Of a DNA stretch of 40,546 bases, positions 8,336-16,451 are shown piece after piece. The DNA is from CAXMRP01 sp964196155 (GTDB lineage Bacteria; Pseudomonadota; Alphaproteobacteria; Rhizobiales; Afifellaceae), in NCBI GenBank assembly GCA_964196155.1, contig CAXMRP010000145.1, positions 1 through 40,546 of the forward strand, in the 5' to 3' direction. A program made the position numbers and the translations under genes. Every line of letters starts with the position of its first letter. Within the stretch, counting starts at the first letter, position 1. The notes under the pieces are model-generated. The model searched no databases. It had not been told where the DNA came from and was given only the letters and a program-made list of their open reading frames with translations.

Positions 8336-8599
8336 ATGAGCACGCGCAGCGAACCCGCGGAAATAACCGCATCGATCGACGGGCAATTGCTCCATCTGGT
8401 CTTTGGTGGCGAGCTGACCGAAATCGACGAGGTCACGTTTCAGGACCTGGACAAGTTGGATGTCGTCGGCTTCTTTCCCAATTTTGCGGAGGCTTACAGG
8501 GCGTGGAAGGAAAAGGCGCAACAAACCGTCGATAACGCCGAAATGCGCTACTTTATCGTCCATCTCCACCGGCTTCTGGATCCCACGGACGACGACTGA
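8336..8599 (+). CDS. DUF4170 family small protein
   Basis: An 87-residue acidic protein with the DUF4170 pattern (QLLHLVFGGELTEIDE, then VVGFFPNFAEAYRAWKEKAQQTVDNAEMRYFIVHLHRLLDP). The family is known from alphaproteobacteria and is usually found, as here, between cysQ and waaA. No function is established; its place suggests a link to outer-membrane lipid synthesis. The start has AGGTAG just upstream, overlapping the end of cysQ. No membrane segment is visible. Confidence 0.9.
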   Translation: MSTRSEPAEITASIDGQLLHLVFGGELTEIDEVTFQDLDKLDVVGFFPNFAEAYRAWKEKAQQTVDNAEMRYFIVHLHRLLDPTDDD

Positions 8600-8618
8600 A
8601 CGACGGCGGCTAGCAGCC

Positions 8619-8690
8619 ATGGATTCAAAGACGGCACGAATGTACCTGCGGTTCTGGTCACCGACCGGACGAAACCCGGCTTCGGTTTGA
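8619..8690 (+). other. Possible 23-codon leader reading frame overlapping the waaA start (TGATG)
   Basis: In the 90-bp gap between DUF4170 and waaA an ATG opens 23 codons (MDSKTARMY...NPASV). The frame ends with TGA sharing its A with the waaA ATG. waaA has no visible Shine-Dalgarno sequence, so reinitiation from this frame is a reasonable way to translate it. The frame itself has no strong ribosome site, and third positions are only about 60% G/C, so it may be chance. Confidence 0.3.
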
Positions 8691-10003
8691 TGTTCCTGAT
8701 CAACGGCCGCACGGCAGATGGCGCCTATCGGATCGCAACCCGGGCGATACGCCCGGTGGTTCCGCTGATCCTTCGCTATCGATTGCGCCGCGGCAAGGAA
8801 GAACCAGACCGGCTGGGCGAGCGCTATGGCATTGCCTCCCGGTCGCGCCCGGCAGGACCGTTGATCTGGGTTCATGCGGCAAGTGTCGGCGAAACCAATG
8901 CGGTGTTGCCGCTCATCGGGCGCCTGATCGCCGCCGGCGAGCACATTCTGCTGACAACCGGAACGGTGACATCGGCGCAGATTGCCGAAAAGGCTGTTAC
9001 AGAGTTCCCCGACGCTTTTTTGATCCATCAATTTGCGCCGATGGATATCCCCACCTTTGTTGACCGGTTTATCGATTACTGGCAGCCGCATCTGGCAATA
9101 TTCGCCGAATCGGAACTGTGGCCGGTGATGACCGCGGCACTCACCCGGCGGGGAAAACCGTTGGCCCTGGTGAATGCACGAATGTCTGATCGCTCGTTTC
9201 GGCGATGGAGGAAAGCGCCGGCCATTGCCCGCACCTTGATGGACAGGATCGGCATTTGCCTGGCCCAGTCGGAGGAAGATGCCCGGCGATATCGCGAACT
9301 AGGTGCTGGAACGGTTGTGTGCACTGGCAATCTGAAACTCGATACACCGCCACTATCGGTCGATGAGAGTGCCCTTGGTCAACTTAAGGCCATGATTGGC
9401 ACGCGCCCGGTTTTGTTCGCCGCCAGCACCCACACCGGCGAAGACGAGACAATTATATCTGCCCATACCGCCATTACCGCGAGCATGGACGCCGGGTCTG
9501 CCGATCTCCTGACGATCATTGCCCCCCGCCATCCCGACAGGGGAGCGCAGATTGCCGGGTTGGTCATTGCGCGAGGACTTGAAGTGGCCTCGCGATCACT
9601 CGGCGAGCTGCCCGATAATGCCACGGCAGTCTATATTGCCGACACTATTGGTGAGATGGGCCTGTGGTACCGTCTGGCAACCCTGACTTTTCTCGGTGGC
9701 TCACTCGTGCCCCACGGCGGACAAAATCCAGTGGAGGCCGCCAAACTTGGCGCTCCGGTTTTGCATGGTCCCCATGTCGATAATTTCAAGGTGATCTATC
9801 AGGAGATGGATGAGGAAGGCGCTGCGGTGTCCGCAGAAGATCCCGACGCGATGATATCCGCCATTGCCCGCCTGCTGGCCAGCGCCGATGCGCGCGCTAA
9901 TTTGGCGAAAGCCGCCAAATCCTGGAGCGCCCGATCAACCGGAGCACTGGACCGCACCCTTGCCGCACTTGGTGACTGGCGTGCCGATCAGCACAACGGA
10001 TAG
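8690..10003 (+). CDS. waaA: 3-deoxy-D-manno-octulosonic acid (Kdo) transferase WaaA/KdtA
   Basis: Transfers Kdo from CMP-Kdo to lipid IVA, starting the LPS core on the inner face of the cytoplasmic membrane. The 437-residue protein has an N-terminal membrane anchor (about residues 11-32), then WVHAASVGETNA with the expected catalytic Glu68. The GT-B C-terminal domain has APRHPDR and FLGGSLVPHGGQNPVEAAKLGAPV. Start: no in-frame ATG or GTG occurs between the DUF4170 stop and this ATG; a TTG directly precedes it. There is no clear ribosome site. It is followed 11 bp later by lpxK, a functional and likely operonic pairing. Whether one or two Kdo residues are added cannot be told. Confidence 0.95.
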   Translation: MFLINGRTADGAYRIATRAIRPVVPLILRYRLRRGKEEPDRLGERYGIASRSRPAGPLIWVHAASVGETNAVLPLIGRLIAAGEHILLTTGTVTSAQIAEKAVTEFPDAFLIHQFAPMDIPTFVDRFIDYWQPHLAIFAESELWPVMTAALTRRGKPLALVNARMSDRSFRRWRKAPAIARTLMDRIGICLAQSEEDARRYRELGAGTVVCTGNLKLDTPPLSVDESALGQLKAMIGTRPVLFAASTHTGEDETIISAHTAITASMDAGSADLLTIIAPRHPDRGAQIAGLVIARGLEVASRSLGELPDNATAVYIADTIGEMGLWYRLATLTFLGGSLVPHGGQNPVEAAKLGAPVLHGPHVDNFKVIYQEMDEEGAAVSAEDPDAMISAIARLLASADARANLAKAAKSWSARSTGALDRTLAALGDWRADQHNG

Positions 10004-10014
10004 GGGACAAAGAC

Positions 10015-11028
10015 GTGCCGGCATCGCCGAAATTCTGGTGGAGATCGCGAGGACTCAAAGCCATAGCCCTGGCCCCGTTGTCCTGGATGTACGGCGGCGT
10101 TGCGGCACGGCGCATGAAGCGCAAGGGACTGGCGGTGCGTGTGCCAGTGATTTGTGTGGGAAATTTTGTTGCCGGTGGTGGCGGCAAGACTCCGACCGCT
10201 CTGGCGTTGGCCGAACTGATGCGCACCTTGGGCAAGCAGCCCGGATTTCTGACACGCGGCTATGGTGGCCGGAACAAGGGCCCGTTGCGGGTCGATCCCA
10301 AGATCCACAACGCCAGCGATGTCGGCGATGAGCCGCTGCTTCTGGCGGCAAATGCACCCACCGTTATTGCCCGCGACCGGCGGGCCGGCGCCAATATGCT
10401 GGTCAGCGACGGCGTCGATATCATCATCATGGATGACGGTTTCCAAAATCCGTCCGTGCGCAAGGATCTGTCGCTTATGGCCATCGATGCCGCCGTCGGT
10501 GTCGGCAACGCCATGACAATTCCCGCCGGCCCGTTGCGCGCGCCCTTGTCTGTTCAGATGAAAGCCGCCGATGCAATTGTCCGGGTCGGGACCGGATCGG
10601 CCGGCGAGGCTGTCGTGCGGGCCGCTGCCCGGATGGGCCTGCCGGTTATCAATGCTACGCTGGCGCCGGTAAAAAAGCGCGGATTCAAAACGCGCAAATA
10701 TCTGGCATTCGCCGGCATCGCCCGGCCCGAGAAATTTTACCAAACCCTGGCCGATGCGGGCGTCAAGGTCGTGGCGACGCGAAATTTCCCCGATCATCAC
10801 CGGCTGACCGCATCCCAGTGCCGGCAGCTTTTGAACGATGCCGAGCGTGATGAGTTGACGTTGATCACCACGGAAAAAGACGCTATGCGGCTTCGCGGTG
10901 GAACCGCAGTCACGGCCGAACTGGCCGACGCCGTTCAGGTCTTCCCGGTGCGATTACGGTTTGAGCAGGAAGGCCGTTTGCTGACCCTGATTGAGCAGTT
11001 ATTTCACGACCGCAAGGATCGGGATTGA
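10015..11028 (+). CDS. lpxK: Tetraacyldisaccharide 4'-kinase LpxK
   Basis: Phosphorylates the 4' position of the lipid A precursor to give lipid IVA, at the inner membrane. The P-loop GNFVAGGGGKTP is at residues 49-60, preceded by a hydrophobic N-terminal helix (KAIALAPLSWMYGGVA) that anchors the enzyme. The second conserved element IMDDGFQNP (about 138-146) is present, as is FPDHHRLT near 260. The start is GTG with GGGGA a few bases upstream. Length (337) is normal. It is the last gene of the rightward cysQ-DUF4170-waaA-lpxK series and ends 16 bp from a convergent DUF2093 gene. Confidence 0.96.
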   Translation: MPASPKFWWRSRGLKAIALAPLSWMYGGVAARRMKRKGLAVRVPVICVGNFVAGGGGKTPTALALAELMRTLGKQPGFLTRGYGGRNKGPLRVDPKIHNASDVGDEPLLLAANAPTVIARDRRAGANMLVSDGVDIIIMDDGFQNPSVRKDLSLMAIDAAVGVGNAMTIPAGPLRAPLSVQMKAADAIVRVGTGSAGEAVVRAAARMGLPVINATLAPVKKRGFKTRKYLAFAGIARPEKFYQTLADAGVKVVATRNFPDHHRLTASQCRQLLNDAERDELTLITTEKDAMRLRGGTAVTAELADAVQVFPVRLRFEQEGRLLTLIEQLFHDRKDRD

Positions 11029-11044
11029 TCAACGATCCAATTGT

Positions 11045-11275
11045 TCACTCTGGCGCGCCGGTTGCGGCCTGACGGATAGCCTGTTCCCGCGCCAGGCTCG
11101 CGCCCGCGCTGACATAGGCTTCCTGACGATCGACACTCCAGTAGCGCAATTGGCCAATCGGGATTTGCTGCCCGGTCTGGGCACACACGACATACTGCCC
11201 GGGCACGACAACCTGATAGTCCGCATCAAGGTAGCGCAGCTTCGCTTCGCCGCTGGTGGGTTCATGCCGGTTCAT
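11045..11275 (-). CDS. DUF2093 family small protein
   Basis: A 76-residue protein with the DUF2093 signature (GEAKLRYLDADYQVVVPGQY, then CAQTGQQIPIGQLRYWSVDRQEAYV). The family is common in alphaproteobacteria near lpxK and mutL; no function is known. The paired strands and a lone Cys-x-x-T-G turn suggest a small beta-rich domain. The frame is open 50 codons further upstream, overlapping the MATE gene, but similarity starts at MNRHEP, so I use that ATG. Here it is on the opposite strand to lpxK, downstream of the MATE gene with a 55-bp gap. Confidence 0.88.
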   Translation of the reverse strand: MNRHEPTSGEAKLRYLDADYQVVVPGQYVVCAQTGQQIPIGQLRYWSVDRQEAYVSAGASLAREQAIRQAATGAPE

Positions 11276-11330
11276 GGCAACAACTGTAGCGCTTTTGCCG
11301 AACACTTCCAATGCACCGCGCTGAATCGGG

Positions 11331-12818
11331 TCATGAAAGCGTGTGTTTTCCCGAGGACAGGGGCGAAATCTCGGTGCGCAGCAACGCGGTTGCCTCCGGG
11401 TCCGATTCGCCGGGACGATGGTCATCCGGCCTGATGCGTGCTGTCAGCCGGAACGCCACGATTGCCGCGGCAACGCCGAACACGATACCGCCAATTGCCC
11501 AGCCGGCCATCGCGCCGATCGGGCCGGCAATATTGCCGCCAATCCACACCAGCGGGATCGTCCCAAGGGTTGCCCGGCCCCAGTTGAACAAGGTCGAGTA
11601 GGTGGGGAAGCCGAGATTGTTGAACGCCGCGTTGGCGACATAGAGCGCGCCGGTGAAGACGAACGATCCGGCAACAAACAGGCAGAAAAACCGGATCATT
11701 GTCGCTGCCTGATCGTTGGCGCCAAAAATTGAAATGATCGTGCCCTGAAGAACAACCAGTGCCAGCCAGGCGGCCGCCGTGCAGCCCAACGCAAAATATA
11801 GCGCATCGCGCAACGCGGCGCGTACCCGGTCGACCTGTCTGGCCCCGAAATTCTGCCCGATGATTGGGCCGACCGCACCTGAAAGGGCAAACAAAGTGCC
11901 GAAGGCCAGCGGAATGATGCGGCCGATAATCGCCCACCCGGCAACGGCATCATCGCCAAAACCGGAGAGCGCGCCGGTGACATAGGCGTTGCCCACCGGG
12001 GTTGCAATATTGGTCAGCACAGCCGGAACAGCAATGCCGGACAGCGATCGCATATCGGAGAGGAACATTTTCGGCTCAAATCGGCCGAGCATACGGTGAA
12101 CCCGGTGGGCGCCATGCCAGCCGACGATCACCAGAACCATGCGGGACAAAACCGTGGCGATCGCCGCGCCGGTTACACCAAGATCAAGGCCGAAGATAAA
12201 CAGCGGATCGAATATCGCCGAGGCCAGCCCGCCGGCAAGCGTAATATACATACCGCGCCGGGCATCGCCGACAGCCCGCAAAACCGCCGCCAGCCCCATG
12301 CCCAGCGCCATGAAGAGCAGGGAAGGGACGACAATGCGCAAAAAACCGGTGGCAATTTCGGCCGTTTGGCCGGTTGCGCCCAAAAGTTCGAGCGCCAACG
12401 GGATCGCCGGCCATAAAAGCAGGACAAATACGCAAGCTACGACAAACATGAATATCAGCGCCGAAGTCGCCATGCGCCGCGCTCGCTCGCGCTCGCCAGC
12501 GCCCAGCGCTCGCGATATCAACGCACCTGTGGCAATCGTCAGTCCGACGCTGATCGCAATGCTGAACGCCATGACAGCGCCCGCATAGCCGATGGCCGCC
12601 GCCAGTTCCTTCTCGCCGAGCAGGGATATGTAGAACAGGTTGAGAAAATCGACCGCGAAAATTGCCATCAGACCGGCCGAACCGGTCGATGTCATCACGA
12701 TGACATGGCGCATCGTCGACCCGGTTACGAATTTGGCCGGTATATCCCCTGCCGGCGACACAGTCCCCTTTGGCCGTCCCTTTTCGCCGGTGCGCTTGTT
12801 TCCCGGTGCATCGCTCAT
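11331..12818 (-). CDS. MATE family multidrug/metabolite efflux transporter
   Basis: A 495-residue inner-membrane protein with about 12 hydrophobic segments in two similar halves, the multidrug and toxic compound extrusion (MatE) fold. Such proteins export cationic drugs or metabolites using H+ or Na+. Supporting stretches are GLMAIFAVDFLNLFYISLLG at the first helix, ALISRALGAGERERARRMA between helices 2 and 3, and the matching GPIIGQNFGARQVDRVRAAL in the second half. A 35-residue polar N-terminal tail precedes the first helix. The ATG overlaps the stop of a 26-codon hydrophobic frame (ATGA), and ialB lies just upstream. Substrate is unknown. Confidence 0.92.
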   Translation of the reverse strand: MSDAPGNKRTGEKGRPKGTVSPAGDIPAKFVTGSTMRHVIVMTSTGSAGLMAIFAVDFLNLFYISLLGEKELAAAIGYAGAVMAFSIAISVGLTIATGALISRALGAGERERARRMATSALIFMFVVACVFVLLLWPAIPLALELLGATGQTAEIATGFLRIVVPSLLFMALGMGLAAVLRAVGDARRGMYITLAGGLASAIFDPLFIFGLDLGVTGAAIATVLSRMVLVIVGWHGAHRVHRMLGRFEPKMFLSDMRSLSGIAVPAVLTNIATPVGNAYVTGALSGFGDDAVAGWAIIGRIIPLAFGTLFALSGAVGPIIGQNFGARQVDRVRAALRDALYFALGCTAAAWLALVVLQGTIISIFGANDQAATMIRFFCLFVAGSFVFTGALYVANAAFNNLGFPTYSTLFNWGRATLGTIPLVWIGGNIAGPIGAMAGWAIGGIVFGVAAAIVAFRLTARIRPDDHRPGESDPEATALLRTEISPLSSGKHTLS

Positions 12819-12895
12819 CGGGCGTAGACCGCTACAATCACCGGGATCGGGATCACCCAGAAAAAACCCGGTTCCAGCCAGACGTCGAACAACAT
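12815..12895 (-). CDS. Putative 26-residue hydrophobic small protein between ialB and MATE gene
   Basis: ATG opens 26 codons beginning MLFDVWLEPGFFWVIPIP and continuing as a hydrophobic run to a final YAR. The stop TGA overlaps the MATE start as ATGA. Third positions are largely G/C, as in neighbouring genes. The peptide could span the membrane once, with the basic C-terminus inside. It starts 9 bp after the ialB stop, and in the same frame. No strong ribosome site is seen (upstream is TTTTTCGCT), so coupling to ialB is likely if it is translated. I do not recognise it. It may be a small partner of the transporter, a coupling leader, or a readthrough tail of IalB. Confidence 0.45.
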   Translation of the reverse strand: MLFDVWLEPGFFWVIPIPVIVAVYAR

Positions 12896-12904
12896 AGCGA
12901 AAAA

Positions 12905-13411
12905 TCAGGGGAGCGAGCGATAACCGTCACCAAAGCCGTTGAGTGAGATCGGAATGCCGATCCCTTCTTCCGGTGTCTGAAAAATGATGAAAGTCGCCAG
13001 CTGACCGGCGCTCATCTTCTCGATCAGCGCATCGTCCATGATCACTTCGGCAACACAGCCGTTCGGCAGGCACCGCACAAATCCGGCAGAGCCAAGATCG
13101 GCGTCATCAATGCGCAAACCCAAACCACGCGGCAGCAACACGCCCAACGGAGCAAGCACCCGCAGTATGCGCGATTGTTGATCTGCGGTTTTCAGGACAA
13201 TCACCGTCAGGCCGACATTTTCGCGGTCTTCGGCGGTCACGAACTGCATGACAACGCATTGTTCGTTCTTGGCGCCAGGCGGCGTATCGCACCGCACCTC
13301 CCAGTCGCCATGTGTGGATTTGACCGCTCCCTGGGCATGCGCGCTGTGCGGCTGTGCCAGGAACACGGATTGCAGCAGGGCGAATAACCCGATCAACAGC
13401 AAACGAAACAC
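12905..13411 (-). CDS. Invasion-associated locus B (IalB) family periplasmic protein
   Basis: A 168-residue exported protein. An N-terminal signal peptide (LLLIGLFALLQSVFLAQP, cleavage near AHA-QG) is followed by the IalB pattern: HGDWEVRCDTPPGAKNEQCVVMQ, later LRVLAPLGVLLPRGLGLRIDD, and FVRCLPNGCVAEVIMDD. Two cysteine pairs probably form disulfides. Named from Bartonella, but common in free-living alphaproteobacteria, where the role is unclear. The start is GTG with GAGGA about 10 bases upstream. It is divergent from the coxB operon across 364 bp, a position conserved in relatives. A 26-codon hydrophobic frame follows its stop. Confidence 0.88.
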   Translation of the reverse strand: MFRLLLIGLFALLQSVFLAQPHSAHAQGAVKSTHGDWEVRCDTPPGAKNEQCVVMQFVTAEDRENVGLTVIVLKTADQQSRILRVLAPLGVLLPRGLGLRIDDADLGSAGFVRCLPNGCVAEVIMDDALIEKMSAGQLATFIIFQTPEEGIGIPISLNGFGDGYRSLP

Positions 13412-13775
13412 GGTCGGATATCCTCACACGGGATGATGGGTCGGTTCAGGCCAATACAAATAGGATGAACTGATTCGGTGACCCGTCTGAAATCAGTCCG
13501 GCAAGCGGTACCAGACCAATCAATTGTGTCAAGGAAACGCTGGCATTCCCTTGTCGATCTTCCAGGTTTCCCGCCTGCGCGCATATTTGCCGCATCAATA
13601 GCTGCATCTGCCCGTTGCGGGCATTGCGCGTCTGTGGTTCATCGGCACTTGTGGTCGGTGGCCGGAAACGGCTACGACGGCACACTGATATGTCTTATAA
13701 TGCTGTCGGGGTCCAGATTGGCGGCTCTGGCGGCGCCTATGTTGTTCTGGCACGACGCAGGAATACGGGATTGAT
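13412..13775. other. 364-bp divergent intergenic region between ialB and coxB
   Basis: No convincing gene: reading frames here on either strand lack family resemblance, a ribosome site or a signal peptide. It must hold the promoters of both ialB (leftward) and the oxidase operon (rightward). The clearest element is a TATAAT at 13696-13701. Otherwise I see no repeat, terminator or riboswitch. Confidence 0.6.
13673..13701 (+). promoter_or_regulatory. Candidate promoter of the cox operon
   Basis: A perfect TATAAT lies at 13696-13701, 75 bp before the coxB ATG. At the right distance upstream the hexamer is TACGAC, a poor -35 match, so an activator may be needed. This would give a leader of about 70 nt. 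Confidence 0.35.
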
Positions 13776-14726
13776 ATGATGCAGATACGCAATGCGCTGA
13801 CGCTGACCGGTCAGATACGGTTCATTCTGGCCGCGATTGTCGCGGCATGGACGGCGATGATCGCGCTCTCGCCGGCCCTGGCGCAGGATAGTGGCATCAA
13901 CCCGTGGCAGCTTTCGTTTCAGGCACCGGCATCGCGAGTGATGGAGCAGATAACCTGGTTCGGCAATTTCACGCTTATTATTATAGCCGTCATTGTTATT
14001 TTTGTTATGGCTCTACTCGCCTGGTGCATCATCCGGTTCAACAGCAAATCAAATCCCGAACCGTCAAAGGTGACCCACAACACAACGATCGAGGTGTTGT
14101 GGACTATCATACCGATCTTGATACTTGTCTTGATCGCCGTCCCGTCATTCCGGTTGTTGTATGCCCAGTATGATCCGGGTAAAATCTACGAGGATTTCGA
14201 TCCGAAAGAGTCCAAATTCCTGACCATCAAGGCCACAGGGTACCAATGGTACTGGGGTTATGAATACAGCACGGATGATGACAGCAAGACATTTGGCATT
14301 GCTGGCGATATCAGCTTCGACGCGCTGATGCTGACCGATGAGGAGCGCGGCGAGAACGATCCCCGCCTGCTCGCTGTCGATAATCCGTTGGTCGTGCCGG
14401 TCGACGCATTCGTCCGGGTCCAGATCACGGCCGCCGATGTCCTTCATTCTTTCGCGGTTCCCGCCTTCGGCATCAAGACGGATGCTGTTCCCGGGCGCCT
14501 GAATGAAACCTATTTCCGGGCCGACCGCGAAGGCATTTATTACGGTCAGTGTTCAGAATTGTGCGGCAAGGATCATGCATTCATGCCGTTGGCGGTGCGG
14601 GTCGTATCGCCGGACCAATTCAGCAAATGGGCTGCCGCAGCTAGCGACGATCTTGATGCGGCCAACGCTATGTTGGCCACCCTGATTAAATCCCGCTCAA
14701 GTGAAGTTAAAACTGCCGCGCGCTGA
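13776..14726 (+). CDS. ctaC: Cytochrome c oxidase subunit II (CoxB/CtaC)
   Basis: Takes electrons from cytochrome c through the CuA centre of the aa3-type oxidase. The 316-residue precursor has a signal segment ending near ALA-QD, two transmembrane helices (about 62-88 and 105-130) and a periplasmic cupredoxin domain. All CuA ligands are present: His224 (DVLHSF), Cys259, Glu261 (backbone), Cys263, His267 and Met270 in YGQCSELCGKDHAFM. The electron-entry aromatic motif GYQWYWGYEY is at 155-164. First gene of the cox operon; its stop codon sits in the loop of a GC-rich hairpin just before coxA. Confidence 0.98.
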   Translation: MMQIRNALTLTGQIRFILAAIVAAWTAMIALSPALAQDSGINPWQLSFQAPASRVMEQITWFGNFTLIIIAVIVIFVMALLAWCIIRFNSKSNPEPSKVTHNTTIEVLWTIIPILILVLIAVPSFRLLYAQYDPGKIYEDFDPKESKFLTIKATGYQWYWGYEYSTDDDSKTFGIAGDISFDALMLTDEERGENDPRLLAVDNPLVVPVDAFVRVQITAADVLHSFAVPAFGIKTDAVPGRLNETYFRADREGIYYGQCSELCGKDHAFMPLAVRVVSPDQFSKWAAAASDDLDAANAMLATLIKSRSSEVKTAAR

Positions 14727-14734
14727 AGCGCGCG
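14717..14734 (+). other. GC-rich hairpin enclosing the coxB stop codon
   Basis: CGCGCGC-TGAA-GCGCGCG forms a 7-bp stem closed by a TGAA tetraloop, and the loop holds the coxB TGA. There is no T-run after it, so it is not an intrinsic terminator. Its place between coxB and coxA suggests a role in mRNA processing, stability or translation of coxA. Function is inferred. Confidence 0.5.
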
Positions 14735-14759
14735 CACAATGATTAAGCGCAGGAGCTGA

Positions 14760-16412
14760 ATGAATATGGCAACCGCCGCAGCACACGACGCCCACGCCCA
14801 TCCCACCGGCTGGAAGCGATACGTCTATGCCACCAATCACAAGGACATCGGCACGATGTACCTGATCTTCGCGATTACCGCGGGGGTTATTGGCGGGCTT
14901 TTGTCAGTTTTCATGCGGATGGAGTTGCAAGAGCCCGGCATTCAGATTTTCCATGGCCTGGCGCAGATTGTTTATGGCATGGATCCCGAAGCTGCCACTG
15001 ACGGCGGCAAGCACATGTTTAATGTGTTCACGACGGCCCACGGCCTGATCATGGTCTTTTTTCTGGTCATGCCGGCCCTGATCGGCGGATTTGGCAACTG
15101 GTTTGTACCGATCATGATCGGCGCTCCGGACATGGCCTTTCCGCGCATGAACAATATATCGTTCTGGCTGCTGCCGCCGGCAATTTTGCTGCTTGTGATG
15201 TCAATGTTCATGGAGGGACCACCCGGCGGATTTGGCGTCGGTGGCGGTTGGACGGTCTACCCGCCGCTTTCCACTGCCGGCCAACCCGGGCCAGCGATGG
15301 ATTTCGCCATTTTGGCACTGCATCTGGCCGGCGCGTCGTCGATCCTCGGCGCCATCAATTTTATCACCACGATATTCAACATGCGCGCCCCGGGCATGAC
15401 TTTGCACAAGATGCCGCTGTTTGCCTGGTCGATTTTGGTAACCGCCTTCCTGTTGCTGTTGTCGCTGCCGGTTCTTGCGGGCGCCATTACCATGCTTTTG
15501 ACCGACCGCAATTTCGGCACAACGTTTTTCGCGCCTGAAGGCGGTGGTGATCCGATCCTTTTCCAGCACCTGTTCTGGTTCTTCGGTCACCCGGAAGTCT
15601 ACATCCTGATCCTGCCGGGCTTTGGCATCATCTCACACGTGGTTTCGACATTTTCCCGCAAGCCGATTTTTGGCTATCTCGGCATGGCCTATGCCATGGT
15701 CGCCATCGGTGTTGTCGGATTTATCGTCTGGGCGCACCACATGTACACCGTCGGTATGGATGTCGACACGCAGGCCTATTTTGTCTTTGCCACCATGGTC
15801 ATTGCGGTGCCGACCGGCGTGAAAATATTCTCCTGGATCGCCACCATGTGGGGCGGATCGATTACCATGCGCACCCCGATGTTGTGGGCGATCGGCTTCA
15901 TCTTTTTGTTTACACTCGGCGGGGTAACCGGCGTCCAGCTGGCCAATGCCGGCCTCGATCGGTCGTTGCACGACACCTATTTCGTCGTTGCCCATTTCCA
16001 CTACACAATGTCACTGGGTGCCGTCTTTGCCATCTTCTGCGGCTGGTACTACTGGTTCCCGAAAATGTCCGGCTATATGTACAATTCTCTTATCGCCAAG
16101 ACTCATTTCTGGGTGACATTCATCGGCGTCAACCTGGTGTTCTTCCCTCAGCATTTTCTTGGTCTTGCCGGGATGCCACGGCGTTACATTGATTATCCTG
16201 ACGCCTTCGCCGGCTGGAACCAGATCTCCTCATACGGATCATACTTGTCGGCGATCGGTGTGTTGATCTTCATCTATGGCGTGATCGAAGCCTTCTCCCG
16301 CAAGCGCGAAGCTGGACCCAATCCGTGGGGTGAGGGCGCAACGACGCTGGAATGGCAACTGCCTTCGCCGCCGCCGTTCCACCAGTGGGAAGAACTGCCG
16401 CGTATCCGCTGA
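14760..16412 (+). CDS. ctaD: Cytochrome c oxidase subunit I (CoxA/CtaD)
   Basis: Catalytic subunit of the proton-pumping aa3 oxidase, with heme a, heme a3 and CuB. The 550-residue protein has 12 transmembrane segments. Visible ligands and channel residues are: TTAHG with His94 (heme a); GHPEVYILILPGFG with His277, Glu279 and Tyr281, the CuB histidine with its crosslinked tyrosine and the D-channel glutamate of A1-type oxidases; WAHHMYT with His326/His327 (CuB); VPTGVKIFSW with the K-channel lysine; and VAHFHYTMSLG with the last heme ligands. The ATG has AGGAG 4 bases upstream; a second in-frame ATG follows two codons later. Confidence 0.99.
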   Translation: MNMATAAAHDAHAHPTGWKRYVYATNHKDIGTMYLIFAITAGVIGGLLSVFMRMELQEPGIQIFHGLAQIVYGMDPEAATDGGKHMFNVFTTAHGLIMVFFLVMPALIGGFGNWFVPIMIGAPDMAFPRMNNISFWLLPPAILLLVMSMFMEGPPGGFGVGGGWTVYPPLSTAGQPGPAMDFAILALHLAGASSILGAINFITTIFNMRAPGMTLHKMPLFAWSILVTAFLLLLSLPVLAGAITMLLTDRNFGTTFFAPEGGGDPILFQHLFWFFGHPEVYILILPGFGIISHVVSTFSRKPIFGYLGMAYAMVAIGVVGFIVWAHHMYTVGMDVDTQAYFVFATMVIAVPTGVKIFSWIATMWGGSITMRTPMLWAIGFIFLFTLGGVTGVQLANAGLDRSLHDTYFVVAHFHYTMSLGAVFAIFCGWYYWFPKMSGYMYNSLIAKTHFWVTFIGVNLVFFPQHFLGLAGMPRRYIDYPDAFAGWNQISSYGSYLSAIGVLIFIYGVIEAFSRKREAGPNPWGEGATTLEWQLPSPPPFHQWEELPRIR

Positions 16413-16451
16413 TAGCGGGTGGCGCGCTACAGGAATGAATGAGAATGACCA

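Noticed and set aside
8012..9091. 359-codon minus-strand frame across cysQ, DUF4170 and waaA
   Set aside because: Shadow of three recognisable genes, with no ribosome site or domain.
13478..13774. 98-codon plus frame in the ialB-coxB gap
   Set aside because: No ribosome site, no recognisable domain and a poor codon pattern; more likely promoter DNA.
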